From Epiperipatus broadwayi (Eukaryota > Onychophora > Udeonychophora > Euonychophora > Peripatidae): a stretch of 64,000 nt of DNA. Shown one piece after another: positions 12,904 to 25,760 of the stretch. The DNA is taken from assembly GCA_028023455.1 (NCBI GenBank), contig JAQFVV010012398.1, positions 5,106,682-5,170,681 on the forward strand, given 5' to 3'. Position 1 is the first letter of the stretch, and each line of letters starts with the position of its first letter. A program made the translations under genes and the position numbers. The notes beneath the pieces are model-generated. The model made no database searches. It had not been told where the DNA came from and was given only the letters and a program-made list of their open reading frames with translations.

Positions 12904-15035
12904 GTTGTTCATTTTCTTATAGGTCTGAAAAATATCTAATACAATTGAAAAGGCCTTTATGTAGTATTATAAGAAGTATGGAGAGTTTTGCCTGTTTAAT
13001 TATAAGAAGTAGTTGGATACTTCATCTCTCATTAATATTTAGTGAAATTCCAATTTTAAATCTAATTTGACAAAATATTGACAAAAATATTTATTCAGAA
13101 AAAAATAATTGATTTTATGATGGAAATATTAAAGATGGCTACTTAAAAAATTATAAAATTTCTGTAAAAAGCAGAAGATAAATTAATAATATTCAATATT
13201 ATTATTATATAAATAAATATAATGCATAATTATGTGGTAAGAGCACATCTTCAGTAAAAATCTATTGAAACAACCCATCATATCTGCCTATTTTATTGAC
13301 TGAATTGCTCCTTAAATATTAATTAGATTAGTTATTTGATTGATTTTTTAGATTTTTTTCCATTTATAGTTTTCCTCAATTTTTTGTAGTCTTCATCTGA
13401 TAGTGAAGTAATCTTTGAAATATTTGAATGAGCTAATGAGTGTTCTAGTATGTAGTGCTCTAATAAGGTTGTCACTGATAATTATGATAATATTTGTTTT
13501 TCTATTTTTGAATTCAGTTTCTGCTAGGTACTTGTGGATCCAAATCAATTTCTCTCCTGATTTTTTTGGAAGTGATTAATTTTTTTGTTAATCTCTTTTG
13601 AATTGTTTTTTTTTCAAGTATTGATGAACTTCAGAACTGGAGTTTATCTGTAGTTGATGTTTGTAAAAGTGATGAATATTTTCATTACATGTTTTTATAA
13701 TAAAGTTGATACTCTCATATACTTACAGTTCTCTCAAGAACTCATTTAATATTTCATTGTACATATAGCATAGATCTTTGGTGCCTATATAAAATATATC
13801 TGAGTTTTTCATCAATTTTCCTTCATGTTCTGGTTTGAAAGTAAACAAGTTTATTACTTAATGTGTGGTTTATGAGCAATTCAGTTGGGGTTTTTATTTA
13901 TAACTAAAATTGGATTAGTATATTAAGCTGCAGCAATTTAGCTAGATGAGTATTCTAGATGGTCATAGTGCTTTTTAGGAGAACTCTTTTAGAATATTGC
14001 ACTTTTTTTTAACAAGTTGATTATTCTCAAATAAAATGATGAGTATAAATTTGGTCAATGATAAGAATTTTTAAAATAATTTTGCAATGAGTGACAATTT
14101 TTTTAGGCTTCTGTTATAGGTAAGACTCAGAATTATCTTCAGCTATTTTCAAAGTACATCAAAAAATCTATTACTTTTAAGAATTGCTTACATCTCTTAA
14201 GACTAGCTTGGTTTAATGTGTAGTTTTGTTCAGAGATCATAGGGTTTAAGCCAACTTTTCTTTAGTCATCAAAAGTGAATCTTGAACTCAATATACTTAA
14301 TACTATGTTAATATTTTAATCCTGACCATCCTTGGATAGTTATCATACTGCAGGTTAAATCCTACAATGTGGTCTTAAGATAGAATGACAAATATTTTTT
14401 GGTATAGTATATTAATTTATCTTCACTTATGTACAATATACTTCATATACTTCAAAGTATATAATCTAGTGAATAATAATTTTTTTAGATATAGATATAT
14501 AATTATAAATTTTATTAAACGCACATTATTATATTAAGTAATATTTACTAAGGCTGCAACCTTTAGGAATAAGCGTCTGAAAAATATATAATAAAAGAAG
14601 TAAAATAAACTATTATTTACCTAAAGAACAAATATATACCTGACAAATATAGGTATTCAAACCATATTGGGAATATATATACAATCATGCTGTAATTTTT
14701 TTTTTTCCATTAATAAATATGTTGTGAATTTATTCAGCTCATCTATTCTCAAATTATTCCTGTGCGCCCATGGGTGACAAAATATTTCCTTTATGATTAA
14801 TTATTTAAAAATAGTTTAGTGTTTGCAAACATCATTTTCTAAGTCTATGCTTAATGTTAGAAATAATCTGAAAGTAATAACTAGAAAAAACTAATAACAA
14901 GCCATTAAATATAAAATAATATCCTTAATTTTTTTAAGTTGTTTCACAGTAAACATTATTGCCTGCATTAAGAACAAATACAAACCTATCTTTAAATAAG
15001 CAAATATTTTATCTAGCGCCGTGCTTGCAATTATA
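12904..15035. other. Non-coding stretch, nothing firmly recognised
   Basis: AT-rich sequence. A few bases near 12977-12995 match a family A fragment. The minus strand of 13.4-13.9 kb has scattered protein-like fragments with many stops, possibly a very old transposon, but I could not name a family. Confidence 0.5.
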
Positions 15036-15249
15036 TTTCATTCCAATATCAGCCTTTCAAGCTAATTGAGCACGTGCCTTTTGAGTGTTAAATAAATGAA
15101 TACTCTCTTCTTCAATCCAAGATATAGTATTTATGCAGGAATAAAAAGAATCCCAAAGTATATCTTGGATTGAAGAAGAGAGTATTCATTTATTTAACAC
15201 TCAAAAGGCGCGTGCTCAATTAGCTTGAAAGGCTGATATTGGAATGAAA
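15036..15249. repeat. Family C palindrome, complete inverted repeat
   Basis: The 214-bp segment is a near-perfect palindrome. The first about 90 bases (starting tttcattccaatatcagcc) are repeated in inverted orientation at the end, around a short loop containing a tatgcaggaataaaa motif. Diverged copies or half copies lie at 20819-20989, 41012-41131, 63233-63360 and 63570-63692. There is no coding capacity, so it is a non-autonomous hairpin element. Confidence 0.85.
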
Positions 15250-15764
15250 CCTATCTTTAGTAAATTGTATCTTTAGAAAACAAAATAAAAGGTGATGATG
15301 CATCTGGAAACATAATCAGCACTTAGAAAAAACATTATTATGCCATAATTCTTAGCATTACAAAGTTCTTGTTTTGATTAGTTTTGAAAGTTTGAAAAGT
15401 GTTGGATGTTATCTTTTACTATGATCAGATGGATTAAACCAATGCAAGCATCATTATTTCTTATAGAGCAGTACTATTTACACATGTATTTCCAATGTGT
15501 AGATATCCTGGACATGCATTTGTTTATTTTTGCCTTTATACTTTACCAATCTTATTCCTATTCTTCCAAGGTACCTAAAGAAGTTTTTTCTTTCTTTGTT
15601 TTGTATAAGAATTAAATTTATTACTGAATATTTTATGTTAGAGGAGAGGATAGTTATATAAATTTTATAAGTAATGATAAATGCTTAGAATTATGCTATA
15701 CCAGATAGTAAACTCAGACTATTGATGATTTCAATAATATATAGATAAAAAAAGCAAAACACAG

Positions 15765-17003
15765 TAGCACTGCTAAGTACAAGCCAGAGTAATCTATGGC
15801 TGCAAATAAGTTTGTGCATAAAATCCCAATCTAATGCCTACTCATCCAATATCCCTAAAATAGTTTCTAGCTTGTGGCTTTCATCAGTGAGAATCCTTGG
15901 ATCTGAGAGCACTGCACATAGATTTTAGAATCTAATGCAACCCTCCAGCAGTCACCTTTTATCTTTTTAGTTATCTATAAAGCTTTGAGTCCAAAATGAA
16001 AAAAAAATAATGTTTTCAATTCAAACTCATTTACTTGTATAGTCATATAGATCTAAATTCAGTTCAGCATCTATACAAACACAGTCATCATATTCCTTTT
16101 GGCTAAGATTGATGTTAAATCACTAAATATCATATGTTTTCCATTTTTTATGCTTACACAAACTGTTAACCAAGAGACAAAATTTTCTGTACAATAGTGC
16201 CAATCAGTGCAAGTCAGGGTAATTAATAGATGCAAGAATGCATATGCATAAAATCCCCATCTAGTGCCTACTCATCCAATATCCCCACCATAGTTTCTAG
16301 CTTGCATCTTTCAACAGTGAGTAGCCTTGAATCTGATGGTACTGGACTTAGGATTCCAGCAGTCACCTTTTACTTTTTCAGGTAACTTGTAAAGCTTCAA
16401 GTCCATCGGGAAACACAATTTTTCAATTCAAGCTCATTTGCTCATATAATCATATAGATTTTATACAAAAACCTTCTTGCATCCATTGATTAATTTGGCT
16501 TGCACTGTGTGACACTACTGTGTAGAGAGTTTTATCTCTATGGTAACAGCTTGTGTAAGTATAATGAATGGTGATCATGTGATGTTGTTATTAAAGAACC
16601 AAAGACTCCAAAATGTGTAGATGCTGAACTGAGTTCAGATCTATATGACTATACAAGCAAATGAGCTTGAATTGAAAACTTTATTGTGTTTTCATGGACA
16701 TGAATCTTTATAGTTAACCAAAAAAGTAAAAGGTGCTGTTGGAGGGTTGCATTAGATCCTAAATTTTAGGTGCAGTGCTTTTAGATCCAATTCTCTTGAC
16801 TGTTGAAAGCCATAAGCTATAAACCAGTCTGGACATATTGGATAGTGGGCACTAGATGGGGATTTTATGCACAAACTTTCTTGTATCCATTACTCTGAAC
16901 ATATATTGAGTGGTGGTACTGTGTGGAGAGTTTTTCCTCTGTGTTAACAGATTGTGTAAGCATAAAGAATGGTGATCATTTGATGTTTAATGGTTTAATA
17001 TGT
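15765..17003. repeat. Foldback repeat family A, copy 2 (diverged)
   Basis: At least four diverged copies of the family A core, in both orientations (about 15765-15965, 16140-16400, 16455-16560 and 16740-17000), separated by the family's own spacer. Landmark strings such as gcataaaatccc, catcagtgag and gatctgagagcactgcac are conserved. Divergence is clearly higher than in the copy at the start of the window, so this is an older insertion of the same family. Confidence 0.75.
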
Positions 17004-19344
17004 GGATAGTGAAATAAAAATGTAAATATGATAGCAAACTATTTATGAGATATAATGTTGGCTCATTAAAAGTTGTATACCATTTCTGATAAAATGTTTT
17101 TGTTTTTCATTTTTTAATTTGCCTTCAGTTAATTAAATTGGTATAGAGTTCATAATATATTCTATATTTGATCATCTGTCTGCAATAACATTTTCATTCA
17201 TTAATTGCAAATGTAAATATTCCTTTTTAAAAATGTTTTTGCTTATATGAATATACATAAAGTGTACACTGTAAAATGTACACTGAGAAACCAGAAACAG
17301 GTTCATTAGGTTAGAAATTTTTGATTCCAGTCTTGTATAGGGTTTTTACCCAGCAACTGAGTATATGCTTGACAATCACATTTTAGAAACTTTTATAAAA
17401 CATATAAATTTGGAAAAACTTAAAGAAGATGCTCTAAAAATTGTCTATCAAGCAAACATCTGGCTAGATTACATTTCCCGATAAAGTTCTCAGATTAAGA
17501 AATAACTAGAATAATATTTTTTTTATGTTTAATTAACATGAATCCATCATCATCTGGTAATGTTTATTTTTTTTTTTTTTTTTTACAAAGAGTGCTTATT
17601 GTTTGACTATTCCAGATATTGTTGATATTTCTTTGTTCCATCATTTTGATTGCAAATGATCTTAGTAAAGAGTGCTGATGATTATTGCTTAGGTTCTGCA
17701 GTTTATAATTCCAATAGTTGCTAGTAGTTGTTTGAATTCAGGCTTTTTTAATTTGGTAACTGGAATTTTTCTTTTTTCAATGGATGTTAAAGACATCCAG
17801 AAGTAAAATGGTGTTAAGACTTTCAGAGAGAAAGTGCTATTTGCTCTCACAACATTCTTTCATAACAATTGATTTGATAACCATTAATTTTCATTCTTCG
17901 GTGCTGTCCCATAGATAAGTTGTGTCACATTTAAAAAAAGATCATGTGCAATTAATAAGAGTTATCTTTAAATTGACCTCATCTGATCCAAATATATCTG
18001 TTGCTATTATCTATAGCTAGAGATTATCTGACATAGTCTTGGCAATCATCTTTAATATTGACATTGGTTACATCTCTAGATCTTATTTTTTAGATCTTTG
18101 TTTATTCTAAAATAATAGCAAGACAATGCCTTTTCCACATAAATTTTTGTAGCACTTAATACATTTATTTTATTCTCCTTTTACAATGCAGTAAATTTTG
18201 TTTATTCTTTGATAATATTTTCTCACAATTTAGAACTACAACTTTCAAACATATATGATCACATAATTACTACATTTTAATATAATTAAATATATAACAC
18301 ATTAATATAATACTTTATAAATCTATATAATAGATTATATATAATAAAATTATATTTTAATATATCCAATAAATATTCCTATGTACAATTTTTTAAACAT
18401 TTTTATAAATATTAATTTCATTATTATTTTTTTTTTATCTGATCACTACTGAAAATACTAAGCAATGTACAAAATAATTACAAATAAAGTTGCAGATGAA
18501 ATATTAAAATTCTATGAGGATTAAGGAATAGCATTTTATTTTTCTGATATATCACTGCTTTCAGGTCGAGGTAGATTTTGTTAGTTTGTTGAAATGGACT
18601 TTTGTTAGAGCCATTGATCATTAAAATTATCTGAAGTTTTTTGATTATTAACTTTCAGATTTGGTAAAAAACATAAATTTCTTTACTTGTAAAAAGTATG
18701 GTTGTTCCACAGTCTTAAAAAGCTGTATTTACATTATCATAAGTGTTTTTTTTTTATAATGTAGAATTTCTCATAATACTTTTATTAGTTTTTGTACTTG
18801 AAAAATATGAAGTTGTCAGTTTCTTTTGAACAGTCAGCTTAGATTTAAGGAATTTTGCTATTATTTTCCACAGAAGAAAATACTTTCTGGGCATTTACTT
18901 CTTTCTGATCTCATTTCCTACAAAGGCTTTGATATAAATGAGATATTATTTTTTTGCTTGTTTATAAAATATTTTTAATTATTTTTTCACACTAATTGTT
19001 GATTATTATTTAATACAAAAAGGAATAAACAATTTGTAAAGGTAGTTTACAATCTAACCTCTGCCACTCTCACCACCAAATCCAAATCATTTTTAATATA
19101 ATAGTTAATAAGCAATGAAACATGTTTTCACTTATAAAGTAACTAACCCCCCCCCCACATAAATATATACAGAGGCAACAAATGTGTATTTTTAACTATA
19201 TTGAGGAAGTATTATGATAAATCAATTTTACTTATCTATTAGAAAGATGAAAACCCCAATTTAAAAAAAGGCTTACTAATAAATACGTATGTAAACAATG
19301 ATTTTAATATCAGTGTATTGTATGTCATTTTAAAAGACTTGGAC
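17004..19344. other. AT-rich non-coding stretch; one segment repeated at 25.8 kb
   Basis: No gene is recognised. About 18220-18400 resembles the reverse complement of about 25830-25950 (long AT-only runs followed by a catatatgatcacataatta-like border), so an AT-rich repeat family is present in both places. Scattered protein-like fragments on the minus strand of 17.5-18.1 kb are too broken to name. Confidence 0.4.
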
Positions 19345-19590
19345 TTAATAAGCATGGTAATGACTTAATATCAAACCAGTCACTAGGTAATCAAATATGG
19401 AAGATGTGAGCATAATTCTACTACATAATTTTATTTTGCTTATATTTAATGTAATACAGGCAACAGTAGGGTTCACAAAGCAATAGAAAGGGAAAGAAGA
19501 TGGTAGTATACTGGACAATGGAAGCCAAGGGCAGTATAAAAACAAACTTAATTCATTTCCATCATTTTTTACTACTGTAAAATAAGGCAA
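19345..19590 (-). other. Unexplained minus-strand open frame, possible exon
   Basis: An 81-codon frame without stops in AT-rich DNA. On the minus strand an acceptor-like ttattttacag lies at its upstream end, inside the frame. The translation has several C, P and W residues and is not simple composition, but I recognise no family. It could be an exon, a decayed gene fragment or chance. Confidence 0.15.
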
Positions 19591-19962
19591 ACGCTGTATA
19601 AAAACAACATCGGAAAATCAAATGTTTGAATCTTGAAAAAAATGGATGGCTTATTCGAAAACTTCAAATTATTTGTTGGACTGTTGTATAACAAATTGCA
19701 AGAAACTATGACCGATATTTAAACAAAAACAATTTTAATAAATTCAAGCATTTGGAAGAAGTAAGTGAGCTGATTTAAATAGACATTTAAAACAAAAAGG
19801 ACCATGATATTCTTCAAATGCAAATAAAAGAATGAATTAGAACTTCATCAGAGTAATTATATATAAATGATGGAATAATTCTGTTATTATAAAATCATTT
19901 AACAGAAAACACTAACTTAAGAAGTTTTAATTGTTTATGTGCTGCAAAATGATGTTTTCCAG

Positions 19963-20207
19963 CTAATTCAATAGTGTTGTAGGACTAACTCTTATCAGCC
20001 CAGACCATAGGAAATGTAGTAGCTTAGTACTCAAGGGTGTAAAGCCTATCAAAACATCAAATACCTCATCTAAAACAGATGGATGGCTACAGAAAGTAGA
20101 ACGATAATAGATGGAAATAATATGATTCCGAATATGTTGCCAAGAAGTTTCCATGAGAAATGCATGATTTTCTGTAGCAGCTTGACTCGAACAATGATGG
20201 ACTGTAT
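19963..20207 (-). other. Possible terminal exon or gene fragment, minus strand
   Basis: An open stretch ending in TAG at 19963-19965, with varied amino-acid use (W, H, C, S) unlike the low-complexity frames nearby. On the minus strand a tactaat branch-point-like string and an acceptor gtctctgatag lie at 20208-20220, immediately upstream. This would give a phase-1 3' exon of about 80 codons. I do not recognise the protein and found no convincing upstream exon. A decayed processed gene or transposon fragment is equally possible. Confidence 0.3.
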
Positions 20208-20818
20208 CTATCAGAGACATTAGTAATTTAATTCACAAACCTTATGCCAGTTATGTTGAAAAAAGTATTGATTTGTTGTGTGATATTTTTTTTAAATTAT
20301 GTATACATTTGTAGAATTTTGTATATATATATTTATTTTTTTTACTTCTGTATTTGGGAACCAAAACTTCTGTCACTCAGAAGAGTCCATTGTAGCTAAA
20401 GTTAGGAAAATGCAGGGGAAAAGGTTGTTAAGCTAGAGTTTTTATTTTTATTAAATAAAGTTTAGGTAATCCTCCCTCCATAGTGATGTGACATTAGGGG
20501 TAATTAACCAACAGAATACTTATTATAATATGGAATGAAGGTAAGACTTCATTTATTACTGTTCCATATTAAAAAATATATACTTGCTACAGGACAGAGT
20601 TTATGTTGTTTATTTTTTTTGTTGACTAATCATTGTTCATATTTGTTTATTCAGTATGAATGACTAACATTCTTGCATGGATGGTCTTTTCTATTAAACT
20701 TGTACATAATTAAGGAGGGGGTCTTCCAAGGAAAGAAAATTGCTATAGTTGGAATTAAACCAAGAAGCTACTGAATACAATTGCACATATTTTTGTTAAG
20801 TAGCTAGCTTCATAATCA

Positions 20819-20989
20819 GTAATACATTAAAGATCAGCCTTTCAAGCTATTGTGCATGCACTTTTTATGAGTGTTAATAATAAATGAATACTTTCACTCC
20901 CAACACAAGATATAGTATTTATGAAAGAATAAAATGAATCCACTTATTTTTTCAAATCCAAATGTATGGGCTGATCTTTAATGTATTAC
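20819..20989. repeat. Family C element with 21-bp terminal inverted repeats
   Basis: Starts gtaatacattaaagatcagcc and ends with its exact reverse complement (20969-20989). The left half matches the arm of the 15.0-kb palindrome and the right arm is mostly deleted. Similarity to the 63.36-kb copy continues past the right end into about 21040 (tatataaaaataaatgctta), so the palindrome is only part of a longer family unit. Confidence 0.7.
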
Positions 20990-21429
20990 AATTTATAAAC
21001 ATTGCTTTATATAAAAATAAATGCTTATCTTCATAATCAGTATAATATTGAATTGATGATTTTTTTTCCTTTACCTACTTTGTATGTAATAAGTGTCTAT
21101 TCATCTATGCCTATCATGGGAAGGGTTGGTATAATGAATATATTTAATTGTTAATATGATAGGGATATATAATTGACACACATACATGTATATAATTATT
21201 TTTTTGTTAAGAGTTTTTCAATTTTTATTTTGTTTGTAAATAAATATTGTCAATTTGATCCTCATTAAATGGGCTCTAATTTATCAAGGTTATTTTTTCT
21301 ACCCGCTCATCAATTCACCACTATATGCATACATACAGACATCTTTTTATACACTATAGTACAGTTATATGATTAAATGAATCTTCTACTAGAATGGAAC
21401 TCATATAAATATACTGTAATTTCTAACTA

Positions 21430-21760
21430 AGATAAATTCATAACTGAAGAGAGCTGAGTGCAATATTCTCCCGGGTTTGAATTCTGAGGCATGTATAAAA
21501 TCCAAAAGAGAGGTGGGGTATGGATGAACTAGCTAAATTGTATCTGGATTTAATGTGTAAACCTAGAGCTAGCTGATTGGAAATAGACCTGTTCATTGGT
21601 CAGTTACTTCATCATGTCATTCTTGGCATCCCACCTAAAGACCCTAGGACTAATCATAGTTAGATGCCTTCTGATGGAAAACATGGACCACCACATATTT
21701 TGGCATAGCCAACTGTGGGGCAACCAACCATAGATTCCATCATAATGTAAACTTTCAATT
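21430..21760. other. GC-richer unidentified segment
   Basis: A locally more complex segment that includes a B-box-like gggtttgaattc at about 21475. It could be a SINE body, but no A box, tail or duplication is evident. Confidence 0.15.
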
Positions 21761-21975
21761 TATCTATGTATTTTTTTATCTTAAAAGAAAAAATTAATAA
21801 ACCTGATCATAATATCATGAAAGAAAACAACTGTATCTACTACATCATTATCTGTCAGAATCAACACAATGTTAAAAATTTTAAAAATATTGCAATTATT
21901 ATAAAGAAAACATAAGATTTTAAAACAGAATTTGACACATCTATCACAAATCTACCTTGATTCATTCATATTTAA

Positions 21976-22830
21976 AAATATATGTAATATAGGGAGCATA
22001 CCAATAGCTCAAACAAGCTCTTATTGATAAGTGCAGTAAGAGAAAGATATTTAAATTCTCGATCTAGAATATTCCTATCCTCAGACCAATTGGTTCCAAG
22101 CTTTTAGATCACCTCATTGAGGAGCTAGAACATTCAGACACTAGATTCAAAATACCAACTCAACACCTAGCACTTATTTAATATGTAACATTTAAGTAGA
22201 ACATCTGAAAATTTTGGACGTGAAAAGGTCTTTAATTCCAGCTATCTAGGAATATTCTAGATAGAGATTTTAAATATCTTTCTCTTACAGCACTTATCAA
22301 TAAGAACTTGTTTGAGCTGTTGATATGCTCCCTATATTACATATTTGTAAATGCAAGCTTATAAAAGCAATGTCATGCAATATATGACTTATTTTATTGA
22401 TTATTATAATTTTGCCTTTAAGGCTTTGACAATGCTAAAGCTATTAATATATGGTAGATCTAAATTTGGTTCCGTCAAATATAGCTATTTAAATTAGATA
22501 GCTAAAATTAATGACATTTTTATGTCTGAAAATTTCAGATTTTCTACTTAAATGTTACATATTAAATATTAAATAAGTGCTGGATTTTGAGTTAATATTT
22601 TGGATCTAGTGGCTGAATGTTTTAGGTGAACCAAAAGCTCGAAACCAATTGATCTGGGGATAGAAATATTCTAGATAGAGGTTTTAAATTTTTTTATCTT
22701 ACCATAAATAAGAGTTTGTGTGAGCTATTGATATGCTCCCTATATTACATATTTGTAAATACAAGCTTATAAAAACAATGTCATGCAATATATGACTTGC
22801 TTTATTGATTATTAAATATATATATAATAT
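21976..22830. repeat. Foldback repeat family D
   Basis: A segment at about 21976-22225 (tgtaatatagggagcata, then tattgataagtgc, then aatatgtaacatttaagtag) returns inverted at about 22490-22770. A third inverted copy of its outer part lies at about 22250-22350. A further block containing tgtcatgcaatatatgactt is repeated in direct orientation at about 22330-22400 and 22735-22815. There is no coding capacity. The layout of direct plus inverted subunits is the same as in families A and B, although the sequences are unrelated. Confidence 0.75.
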
Positions 22831-23859
22831 TTTTTTTCATTTTCTGAAAAAGTGTTTACACTTAGTTGATAATCTATGTGGTGCATTGTTGTGATTTACA
22901 AATCAGTTTTCAAATATTTAAAAAGGTCAAATGTGATTATTTAGAATATTATTCATTTATAAAATTAAATTAAAAGAAATCAGATCCAATTTATTGAGTT
23001 TTAGTATAAAATAAAGATTTTATATAATAATGAAGGTTAACATTTTCAAAAACTCTCATCAGGTGGAACAAAAAATTATCATATTGTTAAAGGGTTAAAA
23101 TTACCTGCGATATTATTTTGTAAAAAAACACACACATAAAGCAAGTATTTTAACTTTTTTTTGTAAAATAATTACAATTAACTCCATTATCTATTTTTCT
23201 TTAGATTCCTTTATAGACAAGATAAAAACCATTTCTTACTATACAACTTCTCCATAAGAGTATAACATTGTGCTCTCATAACATAATCTAGCCAGATGAC
23301 ATATAAAACATTATATAATCATATTATTGTATAATTTATTCATTTATTTATCCTTTATTAGTATGTAATCACTATTTATTGTTAATAAAATTTTTATTGA
23401 AATGAACTTCTCCAATATAGTATTGTCAATGAAACACAAACAGAAAATTATTATTTTCACTTTATTTTAATCAAGAAAGAATTTGATTGGTTCCTTCAGT
23501 TTTATTTTTAGCTCAAACTAACAAAAAAACTCTATGTATCAATTTTTGATAATCACCTGTATAAGTGTGCAAAAATCCTGAGGATGTTTGTTCTAAATGA
23601 TTATGCCATAGAATATCAACATTCCACTGTAACCTTTTATTTTTTAAAAATAATACTTTGCACAACTAAATTCATATTTTTTTTTCATTTTGTTTATTTG
23701 TATTTTTGGTGTTATTCTTATTTATTTATTTAATTTCATTTCTAAATTTTTTGACCCTCTATCAATTGTGATATTGTATGAAAAAAAAGTACACATTTAA
23801 TTTTGTTTACATAACACATTACTTTTCTTTATTTTCATTATGAAAAAAAAACATACTTC
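22831..23859. other. AT-rich spacer, nothing recognised
   Basis: No gene or repeat was recognised. Confidence 0.5.
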
Positions 23860-25020
23860 AACTCCTTGTACCATGTATCACTTGATATATGATGTGATAT
23901 GATGTACCGTGACTTCTCCTTAAACAGAGTCAGGAATCTCTCAACAACCCACCCTAAACTTTCCCATAATCTGCTCCATCCCATTTCCACAACATAATCT
24001 TTGTCAACTCTATGACATTTATATCTAAATCCCCCTTATCTTTTCCCAAACTCAGCATAAAAACCAATAACCCACTTTCTGTATAATCACTTTGTTCATA
24101 TTTATTCTCCCATAACTTCTTTATTTGTACCCTTGCTGCTTTCAAGCATTTACATTCAATTAACAGATGCCTAATATTTTCTATATCTTCCTTACACAAT
24201 TTGCAAACTAAATCATCCATATTTTTCCATTTACATGTACATTATCTTGTTGTTAAAGATCCCATTCAAGCCTTAAACAATAAGCTACTTTCCTTATTAT
24301 TATCATAAATTAACTCGCACCCAATGTTCCATTTACTTCTATATATATTTAAACTCTTTTTACTCTCAACTCCCTATTCTTCATTAATGCACTATTCTTT
24401 TATCCCATTCCTTACCACTATAACACTCAACAATCCTCCTAACACAATTATTCCATCTTTTATACAAGTATACTGATATAAATTATTTATCCAAATCCTT
24501 TGCATACTGCATTACTTTTCTCACCCATCTTGTCGGCTGACCTTTACTCATAACCCAATTAAATACTATTTTGGCTATTCTTTTATCATCCATAAACTGC
24601 AACCTACCAAACATTTTCATTTTACTTTTTGCATCTCTCATATAAAAACTTGACCAGCCCATTTCTCATTGAATTGCCTCCTTTGCTGTCCATACTTCTG
24701 TATCTAATGCATATTTCCCTACTTCACTTTGTACTTTCTCTAAATAATTTAATATCCTTTTACTAACACATAACGCATCATTATCATATGTTAACCCTGC
24801 TACTACAACTCCCTTCCATACAATTCTAGCAACATCATATTTATTATATGAAAACACTGTTAATTTCTTTACTAGTCCCTTTTTTTTTGCTTCATTTACC
24901 AATTTTTTCTCCCATTCAACCTCTTCCTGATTACTTTAGATGATTCCCAAATAACTATATCTATCCACCACACTTAACTTTTCAGTAGTGATATAACAGC
25001 TCCCCCAAGGGTCAACAACT
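23860..25020 (-). mobile_element. Decayed non-LTR retrotransposon, 3' half of reverse transcriptase ORF
   Basis: On the minus strand the end of a reverse-transcriptase ORF can be followed in pieces. A D-R-Y-S-Y-L-G thumb-region motif lies near 24960, then a frame at 24666-24902 with E-V-E-W-E-K-K-L just upstream. A segment at about 24490-24665 is rich in R, K and W and reads F-M-D-D-K-R-I-A-K-I-V-F-N-W-V. The frame at 23954-24220 contains a CX2C...HX4C knuckle. In-frame stops and shifts break it, so it is dead and 5'-truncated. The 3' end near 23880 has short atcatatca-type repeats that may be the tail. Clade not assigned; it differs from the 7-13 kb LINE and from the RTE at 54 kb. Confidence 0.7.
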
Positions 25021-25039
25021 ATCCTTAAGCACCTGTTAA

Positions 25040-25760
25040 ATGATTACTGAATACTTTATAAACTTTATATTTTATATTTATATAACTTTTAAAGCATTTT
25101 ATTATCAATTTAATTTATTTTTATTCTTTTAATTATTCTATTAAAATTTTATTGATGCTTTACTTAATTATAATACAATTTCATTTATAATTTTTTAAAT
25201 AATTTTACTTTTAACCTTACCTTCACCTAACATTTAAATTTTGTAGCTGACAATTTTTTAATTTTTTTTTTAAGTTTGTATATTTACTTCTTTTCTACAA
25301 TTATTATTTATTCTACTTCTTTAATTTATATATATATTTATTTAACTTTCATGAAATTAAATTTTATAAAAGTAATGTCTTCAAGTTTAAATAAAGATTT
25401 CAGTTTGAAGACATTAGTTTTATAAAATTTAATTTCATAAAACTTAAATAATTAAATATATAAACTTAAGAAATTGAATAAGTAATAGCTACAGATGATA
25501 CTCCCAGATGAAGTTAATATACAAAGTAAAAGTTAAAAAATTAAAAAAACTATCAAGTACAAAATTTGAAAGTTAAGAGAAGGTAGGGTTAAAAATAAAA
25601 TTATATAAAGTATACAATTATAAATGAAATTATATTATAATTTAAAAATGCATGTATAAAAGTATAATAGAATAATTAAAATGATAAAAATAAATTAATA
25701 ATAAAGAGTTTACAAGTTATATGAATTTAAAGTAAAAATTATATAAAGTATTCTATATAA
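25040..25760. repeat. Large AT-rich inverted repeat family E
   Basis: Two arms of about 330-350 bases meet at a 19-base loop (25386-25404). The inner arm ends are clear: aatgtcttcaa on the left answers ttgaagacatt on the right, and the similarity continues outward through tataaaatttaatttca with increasing divergence. Composition is over 80% A+T, so some of the outer match may be chance. The flank at 25.83-25.95 kb is shared, inverted, with 18.2-18.4 kb. Confidence 0.6.

Noticed and set aside
21430-21500. tRNA-like B box near 21475
   Set aside because: No matching A box at the right distance and no tail or duplication.
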